DNA from: Niveibacterium terrae
GTDB taxonomy: Bacteria; Pseudomonadota; Gammaproteobacteria; Burkholderiales; Rhodocyclaceae
NCBI RefSeq assembly: GCF_048213115.1
Contig: NZ_CP172404.1
Span: 1-64,000, forward strand
Direction: 5' to 3'
DNA: 64,000 nt
Positions 36,580-45,039 of this stretch are shown here, in pieces. A program made the position numbers and the translations under genes. Each line of letters opens with the position of its first letter. Position 1 is the first letter of the stretch. The notes beneath the pieces were generated by a model that saw nothing but the letters and a program-made list of their open reading frames with translations, made no database searches and had not been told where the DNA came from.

Positions 36580-36585
36580 TATACT
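36580..36585 (+). promoter_or_regulatory. Possible -10 of the SPOR-dsbA transcript
   Basis: TATACT, preceded by T, lies 30 bases before ATG 36616. I found no good -35 at 16-18 bases, so this is a weak call. Confidence 0.3.
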
Positions 36586-36615
36586 CTCGCGCCTGAAGCG
36601 GCAGCCGCCGCTCAC

Positions 36616-37287
36616 ATGAGTAGACCGCCCATGAGCCGCGCCGACAATTCGCGTCCGCAGTCCCGTCCCCATCAGGGCAACACCCTGGTCGGAGTTTTCC
36701 TTGGCCTCGTCATCGGCGTGCTGATCGCCGCCGCGCTGGCCTGGTACTTCTCCCGTCCTTACGAATTCCAGCAGGGTTCGGGGCAAAGCCTGCCCGCCGC
36801 CGCCCAGAGCGGAGCGAACGGTCCCGCCCCGATCGACCTGCCCGGCAAGCCCGGTGACAAGCCGTCGGTGCGGGCGCCTGCGCCGGTTGCGGTCGCCAGC
36901 GCGCCGGCCGCTGCGCAGTCGGCGACCGGCGAGAAGAAGTTCGATTTCTACGACATCCTGTCCAAAGGAGATCAGGCCTCGCTGCCGGTTCCTGCGCAGG
37001 GAAAGACCGATGCCGCTCCCGACAAGTTCTTCCTGCAGCTGGGCGCTTTCGCCGATCCGTCCGAAGCCGACAACGTCAAGGCCAGGCTGGCTCTGATCGG
37101 GCTTGAAGCTTCGGTGCAGAGGCTGGAGACGGCCGACAAGGGCACCTTGCACCGTGTCCGTCTTGGGCCCTATCTGAAACCCGAGGACATGAACGCTGTC
37201 AGAGCACAGCTGGCCCAGGCCGGGATAGAGTCCTCGGTGGTCAGAACCCGATCCAAAGCTTCGCCGGCGCAGTCGGCGCCGCGCTGA
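36616..37287 (+). CDS. SPOR-domain membrane protein (FtsN-like)
   Basis: A 223-residue bitopic protein with a short cytoplasmic N-terminus, one membrane helix (about 23-45), a Pro/Ala/Gln-rich periplasmic linker with KFDFYDILSKGD, and a C-terminal SPOR domain (about 140-212, FFLQLGAFADPSEADNVKARL). SPOR domains bind denuded peptidoglycan at the division septum, and such proteins beside dsbA are annotated FtsN-like in betaproteobacteria. ATG 36616 or ATG 36631 may be the start. It is 19 bases upstream of dsbA. Confidence 0.87.
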   Translation: MSRPPMSRADNSRPQSRPHQGNTLVGVFLGLVIGVLIAAALAWYFSRPYEFQQGSGQSLPAAAQSGANGPAPIDLPGKPGDKPSVRAPAPVAVASAPAAAQSATGEKKFDFYDILSKGDQASLPVPAQGKTDAAPDKFFLQLGAFADPSEADNVKARLALIGLEASVQRLETADKGTLHRVRLGPYLKPEDMNAVRAQLAQAGIESSVVRTRSKASPAQSAPR

Positions 37288-37306
37288 ACCCAATGGGAGT
37301 TTTCCA

Positions 37307-37957
37307 ATGAACCGTCGTACCCTGATCAAAAATGTTATCGGTTTTGCCGCGCTGATGGCGCTGCCGCTGGCCGCGCTGGCCGCCACTCCGTTGGCCCTGG
37401 GCAAGAACTTTCAGCAGATCCGCCCCGCCCAGCCCGGCGAGAGCGCCGGCAAGATTGAAGTGATCGAGTTCTTCTCCTACGCGTGCCCGCACTGCTTCGA
37501 ATTCGAAGGCAAGATCTCGGCCTGGTCCAGGACCCTGCCCAAGGATGTCGTGTTCAAGCGCGTACCGATCAGCTTCAACCGGGAATCCTGGGCGATCATG
37601 GGCAAGGTCTATCTGAGCCTTGAGGCGATGGGGCTGACCGACCGGCTCAATACCTCGGTCTTCAGCGCTCTGCACAATGAGCGCATCAACCTGACCGACG
37701 AGACGATCCGCAACGGCTGGTTGAAGAAGAACGGTGTCGATGTCGCTCGCTTCAACGACACTTTCCGCTCCTTCGCTATCGCCAGCCACATGCAGCGCGC
37801 CACCCAGCTCGCCGCGACTTACAAGATCGACGGTGTGCCCACGATGGTGATTGGCGGCAAATTCCAGACTTCGCCGGCGATGAACGATTCCTTCGATGCG
37901 ACCCTGTCGGTCGCCGACCAGCTGATCGCCAAGGCCCGCGCCACGCGCGGCAAGTGA
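37307..37957 (+). CDS. dsbA: Thiol:disulfide oxidoreductase DsbA
   Basis: DsbA introduces disulfide bonds into periplasmic proteins. The 216-residue product has a signal peptide (1-25, MNRRTLIKNVIGFAALMALP), the active site CPHC in FFSYACPHCFEFE, and the cis-proline loop in IDGVPTMVIGGKF. The length is standard. It follows the SPOR gene and is seven bases from the SDR gene, so the three are probably one transcript. DsbD at 22232 serves the reducing branch. Confidence 0.95.
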   Translation: MNRRTLIKNVIGFAALMALPLAALAATPLALGKNFQQIRPAQPGESAGKIEVIEFFSYACPHCFEFEGKISAWSRTLPKDVVFKRVPISFNRESWAIMGKVYLSLEAMGLTDRLNTSVFSALHNERINLTDETIRNGWLKKNGVDVARFNDTFRSFAIASHMQRATQLAATYKIDGVPTMVIGGKFQTSPAMNDSFDATLSVADQLIAKARATRGK

Positions 37958-37963
37958 GTTCGC

Positions 37964-38737
37964 ATGGGAGCTCTGAAGGTATTCCTGACCGGCGCTTCAA
38001 GCGGCATCGGTGAAGCGCTGGCCCGCGAATACGCGGCCCAGGGCGCGATCCTGGGCCTCGTCGCGCGCAAACGCGACAAGCTCGAAGCCTTTGCGGCCAG
38101 TCTGCCCGGAGCTGGTCATCTGGCCCTGGTCGCCGACGTCGGCGATCCGGACGCGATGCGCGACGCAGCCGAACGTTTCATCGCCGTCCACGGCTTGCCC
38201 GATGTCGTGATCGCGAATGCCGGCATCTCGGTCGGAGTGCAGACCGAGTACCCGGAAGATTACGCGGTCTTCGAGTCGGTGCTGCGCACCAACGTGCTCG
38301 GGCCCTTCGCGACTTTTCAGCCCTTCGTCAGCGCTTTCCGTGCGCGTGGTTCGGGAACCCTGGTCGGAATCGCTTCCTGTGCCGGTTTCCGTGGCCTGCC
38401 CGGTGCCGGGGCCTATAGCGCTAGCAAGGCGGGGGTGATCCGCTACCTCGAGGCGCTGCGCGGCGAGCTGTACGGCTCGGGGGTTGCGGTCGTGACCATC
38501 GTTCCGGGCTATATCCGGACGCCGCTGACTGCGGTCAATCCCTACCGCATGCCTTTCCTGATCGATGCCGAAGAGGCGGCGCGGCGCTTCATCCGTGCGA
38601 TCTCGCGACGGATCAGCTACACGGTGATCCCGTGGCCGATGGCGATCGTGATGAGGCTGCTGTTGATCGCCCCGAACTGGCTCTTCGACCGCATCTTCTC
38701 GCGGACCAAGCGTAAGCCCCGGAAGCTGCCGACTTGA
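37964..38737 (+). CDS. Short-chain dehydrogenase/reductase
   Basis: A 257-residue SDR oxidoreductase. It shows the cofactor motif TGASSGIGEAL, NAGISVG, and the catalytic Ser/Tyr/Lys set in SCAGFRGLPGAGAYSASKAG. The C-terminus is basic (FSRTKRKPRKLPT) with a hydrophobic stretch near MAIVMRLLLIAPNWLFDRI, which could touch the membrane. The substrate is unknown. It directly follows dsbA. Confidence 0.92.
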   Translation: MGALKVFLTGASSGIGEALAREYAAQGAILGLVARKRDKLEAFAASLPGAGHLALVADVGDPDAMRDAAERFIAVHGLPDVVIANAGISVGVQTEYPEDYAVFESVLRTNVLGPFATFQPFVSAFRARGSGTLVGIASCAGFRGLPGAGAYSASKAGVIRYLEALRGELYGSGVAVVTIVPGYIRTPLTAVNPYRMPFLIDAEEAARRFIRAISRRISYTVIPWPMAIVMRLLLIAPNWLFDRIFSRTKRKPRKLPT

Positions 38738-38773
38738 GCGAGTTTGCGGCGCGTTGTGTTTCAATCGCATGAC

Positions 38774-38807
38774 GTGTCATAAATCGGTCAAGTCCGCGCA
38801 ATAGACT
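38774..38807 (+). promoter_or_regulatory. Pho box and -10 of phoB
   Basis: GTGTCATAAATCGGTCAA (38774-38791) matches the Pho box consensus at 15 of 18 positions as two 7-base repeats spaced by four. Ten bases later is the -10 TAGACT (38802-38807), the exact arrangement of PhoB-activated promoters. It implies autoregulation of phoBR. Confidence 0.83.
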
Positions 38808-38835
38808 GGTCAGATTCGAACCGGAGTCCCTAGTC

Positions 38836-39531
38836 ATGTCTGCGAATATCCTGCTCGTCGAAGACGAACCCGCCATCCAGGAACTGATTGCGGCGAACCT
38901 GAGCCGTGCCGGCCACATGGTCGTGCGCGCCGCCGATGCCGAAACCGCCCAGCGCCTGGTCCGCGATGCGCTGCCCGATCTGGTGCTGCTCGACTGGATG
39001 CTCCCCGGGATGTCCGGCATAGAGCTGGCCCGCCGCCTGCGCAGCGACGAGCGCACGCGGACGATTCCGATCATCATGCTGACTGCGCGTTCCGATGAAG
39101 CCGACAAGGTGGCGGGGCTGGAGATAGGCGCCGATGACTACATCACCAAGCCCTTTTCGCCGCGCGAACTCGTCGCGCGGATCAAGGCCGTGCTGCGCCG
39201 CCGTTCGCCGCAGATCACCGACGATGCGGTCGAAATCGGCGGCCTGAAACTCGATCCGGCGACGCACAGGGTCAGCGCCGGCAGCACTCTGCTCGACCTG
39301 GGGCCGACCGAATTCCGCTTGCTGCACTTCCTGATGACGCACGCCGAGCGTGTCCATTCGCGCGCCCAGCTGCTCGACCAGGTCTGGGGAGATCACGTCT
39401 TCGTTGAGGAGCGGACCGTCGATGTCCATATCCGCCGCTTGCGCAGTGCGCTCGAAGCGAGCGGCCACGACAGCCTGATCCAGACGGTCAGAGGTTCGGG
39501 TTATCGGCTGTCGGGTGAAACCGCGGCCTGA
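38836..39531 (+). CDS. phoB: Phosphate regulon response regulator PhoB
   Basis: PhoB activates phosphate-starvation genes after phosphorylation by PhoR. The 231-residue product has a receiver domain with acidic residues E9/D10 and phospho-acceptor Asp53 in LVLLDWMLPG, with Lys in YITKPFSP. A winged-helix DNA-binding domain follows (about 130-228), with the EERTVDVHIRRLRSAL recognition helix and VRGSGYRLS. A Pho box sits 45 bases upstream. phoR begins 12 bases later. Confidence 0.95.
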   Translation: MSANILLVEDEPAIQELIAANLSRAGHMVVRAADAETAQRLVRDALPDLVLLDWMLPGMSGIELARRLRSDERTRTIPIIMLTARSDEADKVAGLEIGADDYITKPFSPRELVARIKAVLRRRSPQITDDAVEIGGLKLDPATHRVSAGSTLLDLGPTEFRLLHFLMTHAERVHSRAQLLDQVWGDHVFVEERTVDVHIRRLRSALEASGHDSLIQTVRGSGYRLSGETAA

Positions 39532-39542
39532 CGGGAGAGAGA

Positions 39543-40868
39543 ATGCGATCGACCCGCTATGTGTGGGGGGGATTCTGGGCGGAGATCGGCGGGATTGCCG
39601 CGCTGAGCCTGCCTTTCTGGCTGTTCGGCACGGCGCTGGCCGCGGTGACGTTTTTTGCGCTGGCCGTGCTGGCGCTGTTTGCCTACCACATCCGCAACCT
39701 GCACCGACTTGTCGTCTGGTCGCGCACGCCGATCGGCTCGCCGGTTCCACGCGCTTTTGGCGTCTGGGACTATGTGTTCTCAGACATCAACCAGCGTGCG
39801 CGCGCCAACCTCGATCAGCGCAACCGCCTGACCCAGGCGCTGTCGCGTTTTCGCGAAGCGACAACCGCGATGCCGGATGGCGTCGTGCTGCTGTCGGCCG
39901 ACAACTTCATCGAATGGATCAACCCGGCCGGCGCCTGCCACTTCGACATCGATGCCATGCGCGACCTGGGGCAGCCGATCACGAACCTCGTCCGCCAGCC
40001 CGATTTTGTCGCCTACATGAACGGGCCGGAAAACGCCGAGCCGGTCATCTGCCGCTTGTCCCGTCATGCCGGCACCGTGCTGTCCATCCTCTGCGTGCCC
40101 TTTGGCGAAGAGCAGAGAATGGTGCTGTCGCGCGACATCACCCAGTTCGAGCGCATCGACACGATGCGCCGCGATTTCGTCGCGAATGTCTCGCACGAAC
40201 TGAAGACGCCGCTGACCGTCGTCGGTGGCTTTATCGAGACGCTCGACGACATGTTCGAAGACCTCTCCGCCGAGGAGGCGCGCAGCTATCTGAAGATGGC
40301 CAGCGACCAGGCCGAGCGGATGAAGCGCTTGGTCGAGGATCTGCTCGAACTCGCCTCGCTGGAGAGCCGCGCCCTCGCTTCGCTGGAGGAGAGGGTCGAG
40401 ATCGCTCCGCTGCTCGAAATGATCGAGGGTGAAGCTCAGGCATTCTCGGCCGGTCGCCACGCGATCCGCTTCGAATCCGACGGACCGGTCGCGCTGCTCG
40501 GTTCGCGCAAGGAGCTGCACAGCGCTTTTCTGAACCTCGTCACCAACGCGATTCGCTATACGCCCGAAGGCGGACGCATCGCTGTGCGCTGGGGGGTTGC
40601 GGTCGGAGGCGGCGCGCGTTTCGCGGTCGAGGACAGCGGAATCGGCATCGCCCTCGAGCACATCCCGCGCCTGACCGAACGCTTCTACCGCGTCGACCGC
40701 GGCCGCTCGCGCGAGAGCGGCGGAACCGGTCTGGGTCTTGCGATCGTCAAGCATGCGCTGAGCCGTCACCAGGCCAGCCTGCAGATCGAATCAAAGCCGG
40801 GGCAGGGCAGCACTTTCGCGGCCGTCTTCCCCGCAGATCGCGTCTGGCGTCCTGTCGCGCTGCGCTGA
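39543..40868 (+). CDS. phoR: Phosphate regulon sensor kinase PhoR
   Basis: PhoR is the histidine kinase for PhoB. The 441-residue protein has two N-terminal membrane helices (about 12-55), a basic membrane-proximal region, a PAS domain (about 100-200), a HisKA helix with the phospho-histidine in VANVSHELKTPLTVVGGF, and a HATPase domain with the N, G1 and G2 boxes (NLVTNAIRYTP, DSGIGIALEHI, GGTGLGLAIVKHAL). It ends two bases from the convergent gene at 40871. pst and phoU are not in the window. Confidence 0.95.
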   Translation: MRSTRYVWGGFWAEIGGIAALSLPFWLFGTALAAVTFFALAVLALFAYHIRNLHRLVVWSRTPIGSPVPRAFGVWDYVFSDINQRARANLDQRNRLTQALSRFREATTAMPDGVVLLSADNFIEWINPAGACHFDIDAMRDLGQPITNLVRQPDFVAYMNGPENAEPVICRLSRHAGTVLSILCVPFGEEQRMVLSRDITQFERIDTMRRDFVANVSHELKTPLTVVGGFIETLDDMFEDLSAEEARSYLKMASDQAERMKRLVEDLLELASLESRALASLEERVEIAPLLEMIEGEAQAFSAGRHAIRFESDGPVALLGSRKELHSAFLNLVTNAIRYTPEGGRIAVRWGVAVGGGARFAVEDSGIGIALEHIPRLTERFYRVDRGRSRESGGTGLGLAIVKHALSRHQASLQIESKPGQGSTFAAVFPADRVWRPVALR

Positions 40869-40870
40869 AA

Positions 40871-42490
40871 TCAGCTCTCGAGCAACTGGAAACCGACCCG
40901 GTCGAAGTTGATCCCGCGCGCGATCAGGCTCTGCATCCTGATCTGGAAATCCTTTTCCCCGTTCGCGCAGATGTCCAGTTCGCGGCCGGCCGTATACCAC
41001 CCGGCCGGGACGACCAGCGAGGGGAGGGCCCTGAGCGCTTCGATCTCGGGCAGCAGGAAAGCCTGGTGGTAGTTCTCGTTCAGCCCTGTGCCCGAGCGAT
41101 TGCGGATGCGCGCGGCGACCACATGGGGCAGGCCGGGCATCAGCGCGATCCCGGCAAACAGCCGGCCGTCGACGCGGTACATGAGCCAGCAGATCTCGGC
41201 GAGCAAAAAGGATTCGCCATCGGCCGGCCTGACCGCGACGAGCTGCCGGTGGTCTATCCGCGAACCCGAGCCATCGCGGACGATGCGGAAACCTGACACC
41301 GACTGGTCGATGATGTTCCAGTGCTCCAGGATCATTCCCAGCAGAGCGGCGCGCGAATAGATCTCGGCATCGCTCGGCGGTGCTTTTTCGACCTGCTCTC
41401 CTATCGTGTAGACGCTCTGGGTGTCGCGGAAGGTGCCGGCGCGCACCTGAGGAGGTTGGGCGAAAGGCTTGTCGGCGATGTAGTAACCGATCGAGGGCAG
41501 ATCGGAGGCGATCTGCATCGTCCCCTGGGTGGCCCGGCGCGGGAAGCGGCGACCCGCCGACGTGAGGCCCCAGGGGCGGTAAAGCGAGATCAGCAGTCGC
41601 GCGCAGGCGGGCTGAATGCAGTCGTCGCCCAGGCCCAGCGAAGCGGGAGTGGCCCCGTTCTTGAACTGCGCGATGATGGCCTGGATGTGGGCGGCCAGGC
41701 GGCGGTTGTCGACCCGGCGCAGCGACGGGGTGATCTCGATGTCTCCCTGCGGGCGCAGCGCAAAGTCGCGCGAGAGATCGAGCACATAGCCCGAGCGGGC
41801 CTCGGGCTTGATGTCCTTGTGCAGGCTGCAGTGCGGAGCGAAGCGTTGCGCCCAGTTCAGGATCCATGAGAATTCACGCGGCGTCCTGCCGTAGGGGTTC
41901 GCCGCTTCGACCAGCAGCACCGCCAGATAGGCTTCGGTGCAGCTCTGCGCGTGCCAGGTTTCGTTGAGCGGTTCGGTGACCCTGACCTTCGCGACATTCC
42001 ATTCCTCGGCCGCGGAGTAGAGCCGGTGCAGCTCGGCCCATATGCCCGGAGGCGTCTCGCGGCGGGCCCGGTAGTACTCGAGGATCAGTGCGCCGTGGTA
42101 GTGGAGGCGGCGCTGGGCGAGCATGGGGCGGCGATCGACGAAGCCCGGGTCGAGCGCGCTTCGCTGTGCGATCAGCGCATAGCTGCGCAGCATCAGCTGC
42201 CACAGGTTCAGCACGACCCTCAGCGTCTCGTCCTCCTGGCTGACCGGGGGCAGGGGGCGGGAAGCATAGCGCTGGGCAAAGCGATTCTGGACGAATTCGA
42301 GCGCCGGTCTCGCCTGTTCGACGATTTCAAGGTGACGGAGCGGTGCCGGCGGCACTTCGAGCAGGGCCGCGAGCATTCCCGCGAGCGTGGCATGTGCTTC
42401 CCCGACGTTGGTCGGGTTCAGATCGACCAGCCATGCGAGACAGCCGTCGGGATCCGTGAAGTCGGGGCGGGGTGGCATCACCGTGTTCAT
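40871..42490 (-). CDS. Conserved large protein of unknown function, possible PilZ-like C-terminus
   Basis: I do not recognise this 539-residue protein with certainty. From ATG 42490 (MNTVMPPRPDFTDPDGC) it is a soluble protein with no signal peptide or membrane helix. The first two-thirds are helical with AQRRLHYHGALILEYYRAR. The last third has the pattern WNIIDQSVSGFRIVRDGSGSRI, then a beta strand LAEICWLMYRVDGRLFAGIALM, which recalls PilZ c-di-GMP-binding folds although RxxxR is not clear. It may be a betaproteobacterial family of c-di-GMP-related regulators (inference). It converges on phoR. Confidence 0.75.
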   Translation of the reverse strand: MNTVMPPRPDFTDPDGCLAWLVDLNPTNVGEAHATLAGMLAALLEVPPAPLRHLEIVEQARPALEFVQNRFAQRYASRPLPPVSQEDETLRVVLNLWQLMLRSYALIAQRSALDPGFVDRRPMLAQRRLHYHGALILEYYRARRETPPGIWAELHRLYSAAEEWNVAKVRVTEPLNETWHAQSCTEAYLAVLLVEAANPYGRTPREFSWILNWAQRFAPHCSLHKDIKPEARSGYVLDLSRDFALRPQGDIEITPSLRRVDNRRLAAHIQAIIAQFKNGATPASLGLGDDCIQPACARLLISLYRPWGLTSAGRRFPRRATQGTMQIASDLPSIGYYIADKPFAQPPQVRAGTFRDTQSVYTIGEQVEKAPPSDAEIYSRAALLGMILEHWNIIDQSVSGFRIVRDGSGSRIDHRQLVAVRPADGESFLLAEICWLMYRVDGRLFAGIALMPGLPHVVAARIRNRSGTGLNENYHQAFLLPEIEALRALPSLVVPAGWYTAGRELDICANGEKDFQIRMQSLIARGINFDRVGFQLLES

Positions 42491-42663
42491 CGTGGGCACA
42501 CCTTTCTTGAGGATGGCTTCCGCAGCTTGGAGCCTGACTCCCCCGCAAATGTGCCCTGCCCGCGATTCGCAGTCGGTGAACTCCGTCACGCCTGCTGTAG
42601 CGGGGGTTTTCTGCGTATCGACCGGCCTCTATGACGGGCGGATCGATCCGAGCGGTTCTGGCT

Positions 42664-43089
42664 TCAGGAGAGTCCGAAGCGGCGCAGGAAGAGCGGCAGT
42701 TCGAGCGCGTCCAGATGATTCTTCAGGTTCAGACCCAGCTCGGTGTCGCCTTCAATCTTCAGCCTGCGCTGGAAGAATAGCGTGTCGGGGTCTTCCTCGC
42801 GCAGCGCGATCTTCAGGTAGTCGGCGGCGCGTGCGGCGAAACGCACTTCGGCGGGGCCGGAGACGGCCCGAAAACGCCCTGCCGAGAAGGTGAAGCTGAT
42901 TCCGGCCGCCAGATCCTCGATCTCGAGCCTGACCGTGCGCCCTTCAAGAAAGTCCCAGTCGCCGGGAAGTTTGCCGATGCGCCGGGCGATGTTCAGCGTC
43001 GAGGCGAAAGCGAGCGCGGCGGGCGCTTCCGGCAGTCGGGAAGCGAGCGCGGAAAATGCCCGCGGCAGCGTGAAGTCAGGCAAAGGCAT
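42664..43089 (-). CDS. ubiT: Anaerobic ubiquinone synthesis factor UbiT (SCP2-like)
   Basis: UbiT is a lipid-binding SCP2-domain protein needed for oxygen-independent ubiquinone synthesis with UbiU and UbiV. The 141-residue product has the SCP2-like core RFRAVSGPAEVRFAARAADYLKIALREEDP and the FFQRRLKIEGDTELGLNLKNHLDAL segment. The length is somewhat shorter than E. coli YhbT. ATG 43089 has AGGAG six bases upstream, and the start overlaps the ubiV end by 14 bases, so the three genes form one operon (ubiU-ubiV-ubiT). Confidence 0.9.
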   Translation of the reverse strand: MPLPDFTLPRAFSALASRLPEAPAALAFASTLNIARRIGKLPGDWDFLEGRTVRLEIEDLAAGISFTFSAGRFRAVSGPAEVRFAARAADYLKIALREEDPDTLFFQRRLKIEGDTELGLNLKNHLDALELPLFLRRFGLS

Positions 43090-43963
43090 TGGTTTTCTCC
43101 TGTTCGATTCCGGGCACGCCGCGCCAGTAGCCGTCGCGTGTGCCGCTTGGGGCGAGCGCAGCGGCGGTCTCCAGCCCGGGTTTTCCGTCGAGCGCGGCGC
43201 GGAAAAGCTCGATCACCTTGTCCGTGTTCTCGCCTTGCGGGCTGATCCGCAGGCACTCGACGCCGAGGTTTTCGATTTCCTGCAGATGAGGCAGCAGCGA
43301 GTGGCTGGCCGCGGACTGGGTCTGGATGCCGTTGATCGCGAGGAAGGGTTCGCCTTCGCGGGTATCGAGACGGATGCCGTCGGCGAATTCGAGACAGCGG
43401 AACTGGCAGTCGTCCTTCTTCAGGTTGAAGTGGCGGGCCGTGAAGCAGCGCGCCGAGAATGCGAGCGGCAGGCGGCCCCAGGCGAAGAGCTCGGTCGCGA
43501 GGCCGTCCGGCTTGCGCTCCAGGAGCTTTGCCAGCCGGGTCGCCGACATCTCGACCGGAGGCACCCAGCGCACCGCGCCCAAGCCTGCAAAGAGCGACAG
43601 CGTGTCCGCATTGTAGATGTTCAGGTGGGGGCCGGCGACGAAGCGGTGGCCGCGGAGCAGCTTGACCGCCCCCAGATCGTTCGCCTCGACGAGGAATTCG
43701 CCGTTGTCGGCGATCCGGCGCAGCGTCTTCAGTTCGGATTCGGATTCGAGCAGAGCCTGGGTCGAGAGAACGACCTCTTTGCCCGCCGCGGTGAGTTCGT
43801 GCGCCAGATCCAGCCAGTCCTGGACGCGCATCTGCTGGCGGCGGCTGCAGACCACTTCGCCGAGGTGGATCGTGTCGACGGGCCAGGCGGCGGCGGCGCG
43901 GTAGAAGGCCTGCACGGTTTCGCGTGGCCAGAAGTAGAGCAGGGGTCCGAGAGCGAGTTTCAT
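43076..43963 (-). CDS. ubiV: Anaerobic ubiquinone hydroxylation protein UbiV
   Basis: UbiV with UbiU forms an iron-sulfur U32-peptidase-like complex that hydroxylates the ubiquinone ring without O2. The 295-residue product has four conserved cysteines at Cys39, Cys173, Cys186 and Cys190. The last three have the same spacing (12 and 3 residues between) as the [4Fe-4S] ligands of E. coli UbiV, and Cys39 is at the same number. ATG 43963 starts at MKLALGPLLYFW; the longer frame to 44083 reads through the ubiU end. Confidence 0.94.
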   Translation of the reverse strand: MKLALGPLLYFWPRETVQAFYRAAAAWPVDTIHLGEVVCSRRQQMRVQDWLDLAHELTAAGKEVVLSTQALLESESELKTLRRIADNGEFLVEANDLGAVKLLRGHRFVAGPHLNIYNADTLSLFAGLGAVRWVPPVEMSATRLAKLLERKPDGLATELFAWGRLPLAFSARCFTARHFNLKKDDCQFRCLEFADGIRLDTREGEPFLAINGIQTQSAASHSLLPHLQEIENLGVECLRISPQGENTDKVIELFRAALDGKPGLETAAALAPSGTRDGYWRGVPGIEQEKTNAFA

Positions 43964-43967
43964 TTCT

Positions 43968-44972
43968 TTACTTCCATGGACGCGAGTAGGCGCCCAGTGT
44001 TTGTTGCTGGCCTTCGGCGAGCTTGCCGAGAGCGCTCTGCCAGGCGGGTTTGACGCTGTAGCGCTGAGCTTCGTTGGCGGCATCGTCGATCGCGGCCCTG
44101 AGCACTCGCGTCACTTCGGCGGAATAGGCCGGACTGCGCTGCCGCCCTTCGATCTTGATCGCCGAGACGCCGATCTCGATCAGCTGCGGCAGGATGGACA
44201 GCACATTGAGGCTGGTCGGCTCTTCGAGTGCGTAATAGGTCTCGCCCTGAACTTCGAAGCGGCCCTTGCACAGGGTCGGATAGCCGGCGGGTTCATCCGC
44301 CGCATAGCGGTCGATCAGAATGCCCGAGAGCCTCGACTCCATCCCCTTCGGAGTCTGCTCCCAGCGCACGGCCTTGGCTGGCGAGCAGACGCCGGCCGTG
44401 TTCGGCGAGTCGCCGGTTGCGTAGCTCGAAAGCAGGCAACGGCCTTCGACCATGACGCAGAGGCTGCCGAAGCCGAAGACTTCGACCTCGACGTCGGTGT
44501 TCTGGATCACATGTTCGACCTGGGGCAGGGTCAGGACGCGCGGCAGCACGACGCGCTCGATGCCGAACAGGTCGCGGCACAGATTGATCGCTTCGTAGTT
44601 CGTCGCCGAACCCTGGACCGACAGGTGGCGGCGCAGGCCGGGGTGGGTCTTCGCCGTGTAGTCGAGCAAGGCGAGGTCAGCGACGATCACCGCATCGATG
44701 CCCCAGTCGGCGGCCGTGTCGACGGCCTTGCGCCAGTTGGCCTCTTCTCCGGCCTGCGGGTAGGTGTTGATCGCCATCAGCACGCGACGTCCCTTCGCAT
44801 GTGCGTAGCGGATGCCTTCCTGGGCCGACTTTGCATCGAAGTTGAGGCCGGCGAAATTGCGCGCGTTGGTTGCGTCCTTCAGGCCCATATAGACCGTGTC
44901 GGCGCCGTGGTCGATCGCGGATTTCAGTGCCGGCAGGCTGCCTGCCGGGCATACGAGTTCGGGTTTATGCAC
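43968..44972 (-). CDS. ubiU: Anaerobic ubiquinone hydroxylation protein UbiU
   Basis: UbiU is the larger partner of UbiV, a U32-family protein with a [4Fe-4S] cluster. From GTG 44972 it has 334 residues (MHKPELVCPAGSLPALKSAID). Cysteines at 172, 179, 196 and 235 reproduce the spacing of the E. coli ligands exactly, offset by three. The U32 segment GVCSPAKAVRW is visible. The frame to 45209 has no homology. It is the first gene of the ubiUVT operon. Confidence 0.94.
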   Translation of the reverse strand: MHKPELVCPAGSLPALKSAIDHGADTVYMGLKDATNARNFAGLNFDAKSAQEGIRYAHAKGRRVLMAINTYPQAGEEANWRKAVDTAADWGIDAVIVADLALLDYTAKTHPGLRRHLSVQGSATNYEAINLCRDLFGIERVVLPRVLTLPQVEHVIQNTDVEVEVFGFGSLCVMVEGRCLLSSYATGDSPNTAGVCSPAKAVRWEQTPKGMESRLSGILIDRYAADEPAGYPTLCKGRFEVQGETYYALEEPTSLNVLSILPQLIEIGVSAIKIEGRQRSPAYSAEVTRVLRAAIDDAANEAQRYSVKPAWQSALGKLAEGQQQTLGAYSRPWK

Positions 44973-45039
44973 GAACCATCTCAGACTGTAGAAACCCCGC
45001 AAGCCTAACCTGTACGGGGGCTTTCTGCATTGTTGGGAG

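Noticed and set aside
36490..37404. Extension of ubiB to 813 residues
   Set aside because: The added part is antisense to the SPOR gene, and UbiB homology starts at residue MRLLRLAK of the shorter form.
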